A DNA stretch of 64,000 nucleotides from Deinococcus humi (GTDB taxonomy: Bacteria > Deinococcota > Deinococci > Deinococcales > Deinococcaceae): contig NZ_JACHFL010000018.1 of the NCBI RefSeq assembly GCF_014201875.1, positions 1 through 64,000 of the forward strand. Reading direction: 5' to 3'. The position numbers and the translations under genes are program-made. The notes under the pieces are model-generated. The model ran no database searches. It saw nothing but the letters and a program-made list of their open reading frames with translations, and was not told the DNA's origin. This document shows, piece after piece, positions 62,222 to 64,000 of this stretch (positions are counted from its first letter, which is position 1; each line of letters starts with the position of its first letter).

Positions 62222-63240
62222 CCGAGCGTTCCGCGCCTGCCTCCAGCCCGTCCTCGTCCGGCTGGCTGAGCCGCCTGCTGATGGCCCGCGAGGTCAGTCT
62301 GGTGGGCCTGCTGGTGCTGGTCACGCTGGGCACCGCCGCCATCAATCCGCTGTTCCTCAGCTTTGGCAGCGTGCGCGACCTGCTGCTCAATGTCTCGATC
62401 ATCGCCCTGCTGGTGGTGGGACAGACGCTGGTGCTGCTGATGAAGCACGTTGATCTGAGCGTGAGCAGCACGGTGGGCCTCAGCGCTTTTCTGACCGGCT
62501 CGTTGTTCGTGGCCTATCCGGGGCTGCCCGTCCCGCTGGCGCTGCTGTTCGGTCTGGGGCTCGGTGCGCTGCTGGGAATCGTCAACGGTCTGCTCGTCGC
62601 CTACGGCAAGGTGCCGGCCCTCGTCGCCACCCTGGGGACGCTGTACGTATTCCGGGGCGTGACCTACGCGGTGGTCAGCGGCGGGCAGATCAACGCCTCC
62701 AATCTGCCCCCCTCCTTCCTGGGCTTCGGCACCGGCAGCGTGCTGGGCATTCCAAATCTGGTGCTGCTGGCGCTGGCCGTGCTTGTCGGCTTCGCGTACT
62801 ACCTGCGCTCGTACCGTGGTGGGCGCGAGTATTACGCCGTCGGTTCCAACAGCGAGGCCGCCGTGCTGGCCGGGATCAACGTCACGAGGCGCACCATGAC
62901 CGGCTTTGTCCTCAGCGGCGCGATCGCCGGACTGGCGGGTGTGCTGTATCTGGCCCGCTTCGGCACGGTAGACGCCACTGCCGGAACGGGGCTGGAACTG
63001 CAGGTCATTGCAGCGGCGGTGGTGGGCGGCGTGAGCATCAATGGCGGCGTCGGCACGCTGGCGGGCGCGGGTCTGGGGGCGCTGTTGCTGGGCGTGATGG
63101 GCAGCGCCCTGGTCACCCTGCGGGCCCCCGGCTTCTACCAGCAGGCCATTCAGGGCGCGCTGTTGCTGGCCGCCATCAGCATCGACATGCTGGTGTCACG
63201 CCGTGCGGCACGCCGCCTGCAAGAGGAGCGCAAATCGTGA
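62218..63240 (+). CDS. rhaP: Rhamnose-type sugar ABC permease (RhaP)
   Basis: CUT2-family membrane subunit (BPD_transp_2), 340 residues with about nine hydrophobic segments. Family motifs include [22 protein letters not shown] and [22 protein letters not shown] soluble N-terminal stretch of about 20 precedes the first helix. It overlaps rhaT and the second permease by 4 bases each, consistent with a heterodimeric permease. Confidence 0.92.
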   Translation: MTERSAPASSPSSSGWLSRLLMAREVSLVGLLVLVTLGTAAINPLFLSFGSVRDLLLNVSIIALLVVGQTLVLLMKHVDLSVSSTVGLSAFLTGSLFVAYPGLPVPLALLFGLGLGALLGIVNGLLVAYGKVPALVATLGTLYVFRGVTYAVVSGGQINASNLPPSFLGFGTGSVLGIPNLVLLALAVLVGFAYYLRSYRGGREYYAVGSNSEAAVLAGINVTRRTMTGFVLSGAIAGLAGVLYLARFGTVDATAGTGLELQVIAAAVVGGVSINGGVGTLAGAGLGALLLGVMGSALVTLRAPGFYQQAIQGALLLAAISIDMLVSRRAARRLQEERKS

Positions 63241-64000
63241 ACCGCTTCAAGGGCTTATTGGGCTGGGAGTTCTCCTTGATCGTCCTCGTCGGCGCGGCGC
63301 TGCTGATCGGCGGCCTGCTGTCGCCGGATTTCCTGACCGGTTCCAACCTCTCCTTCCTGACCGCCAATTTCAGCGAGGTGGCCCTGATGTCACTGAGCAT
63401 GACCCTGCTGATCATCGTGGGTGAGATCGACCTGTCGGTGGCGTCCATCCTGGGCCTGTGCAGCGCGGTGATCGGCGTGCTGTTCGCCGCCGGAGTGCCA
63501 ATGCCGCTGGCGCTGCCCGCGGCATTCGTGACCGGGGGGCTGGCCGGGCTGTTCAACGGCCTGCTGGTCACGCGGCTGGGGTTGCCGTCGCTGGCGGTCA
63601 CGATTGGCACGCTGGCGCTGTACCGGGGGCTGGCCTACGTGCTGCTGGGCGACCGGGCCATCGCGGAGTTCCCGGCCTTCTACACCAATCTGGGCTTCGG
63701 CAATGTCCCCGGCACCCTGATCCCGCTGCCGATGGCCCTGTTCGCCGTGCTAGCTATTCTCACCGTCATCGTCCTGCACGCCACGCCGTTTGGCCGCGCG
63801 CTGTATGCCATCGGGGCCAACGGGGTTGCTGCGCGGTTCGCGGGGCTTCAGGTCGAACGGGTCAAGCTCTCGCTGTTCGTGCTGTCGGGACTGATGGCTG
63901 CCCTGGCCTCGGCGGTCTACACCTTCCGCTTTGCCAGCGCCCGCGCCGACAACGCCAGCGGCTTTGAACTGAGCGTGATTGCCGCTGTGCTGCTGGGTGG
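63237..64000 (+). CDS. rhaQ: Second rhamnose-type sugar ABC permease (RhaQ), partial
   Basis: Open reading frame from GTG 63237 to the window edge, at least 254 codons without a stop. The translation is a CUT2 permease: LLIIVGEIDLSVASILGL and GRALYAIGANGVAARFAGLQVERV match the family. It is coupled to rhaP by GTGA overlap. The C-terminus and the expected periplasmic sugar-binding protein gene are beyond the window. Confidence 0.9.
   Translation, partial: MNRFKGLLGWEFSLIVLVGAALLIGGLLSPDFLTGSNLSFLTANFSEVALMSLSMTLLIIVGEIDLSVASILGLCSAVIGVLFAAGVPMPLALPAAFVTGGLAGLFNGLLVTRLGLPSLAVTIGTLALYRGLAYVLLGDRAIAEFPAFYTNLGFGNVPGTLIPLPMALFAVLAILTVIVLHATPFGRALYAIGANGVAARFAGLQVERVKLSLFVLSGLMAALASAVYTFRFASARADNASGFELSVIAAVLLG

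Overview
The window is a gene-dense, high-GC bacterial chromosome segment that fits the genus Deinococcus. The evidence is the gene content (an Mn(II) ABC importer, a ba3-type oxidase, a DinB/YfiT-type thiol transferase, a carboxynorspermidine-type dehydrogenase) and the promoter style: at least seventeen genes have a TANNNT -10 box 5-10 nt before the start codon, the arrangement known for leaderless Deinococcus mRNAs. I recognise no tRNA, rRNA, CRISPR array or insertion sequence. The first ~130 bases are almost pure G/C runs and look like a contig-edge artefact. || Layout. 226-6493: a complete seven-gene mrpABCDEFG Na+/H+ antiporter operon. 6528-8322 (minus): cytidine deaminase and a CNNM/CorC-type membrane protein with a hairpin in its leader. 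8648-15267: quinone-oxidoreductase-like YhdH, a secreted subtilase with a BACON-like N-terminus, a DUF2227 membrane protein, a YkgJ cysteine-cluster protein, a MazG-DinB-Nudix operon and a DUF4384 lipoprotein. 15413-27565: FtsH, MscS channel, small hypothetical protein, VOC protein, GT2 glycosyltransferase, ArgS, alpha/beta hydrolase, membrane acyltransferase, TyrA and a two-gene ABC exporter. 27659-32467 (minus): Mn(II) ABC importer behind a DtxR/MntR-like box, then a VWA/MoxR pair. 32673-40150: carboxynorspermidine-type dehydrogenase, a three-gene overlapping set (cysteine-free DUF2229-like protein, small membrane protein, CDP-alcohol phosphotransferase with an apparent AUA start), YqhA, APH-type kinase, beta-CASP nuclease and DUF3105 lipoprotein. 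40218-43679: cobalamin riboswitch with its own terminator, a BtuF-BtuC-BtuD-type importer and a thioredoxin-fold [2Fe-2S] protein. 43917-48177: RF3, DUF4032 protein and leucyl aminopeptidase. 48333-51734: ba3-type oxidase operon led by a CBS-pair gene and including a 58-residue one-helix subunit. 51797-64000: a divergent L-rhamnose locus. || The rhamnose locus is the most coherent system. One arm (plus) encodes mutarotase and ABC importer. The other (minus) encodes a DeoR regulator, isomerase, bifunctional aldolase/lactaldehyde dehydrogenase, kinase and lutABC. Together they predict L-rhamnose -> L-rhamnulose -> L-rhamnulose-1-P -> DHAP + L-lactaldehyde -> L-lactate -> pyruvate within one transcription unit. 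The ABC locus runs off the right edge, so the second permease is partial and the sugar-binding protein is not seen.
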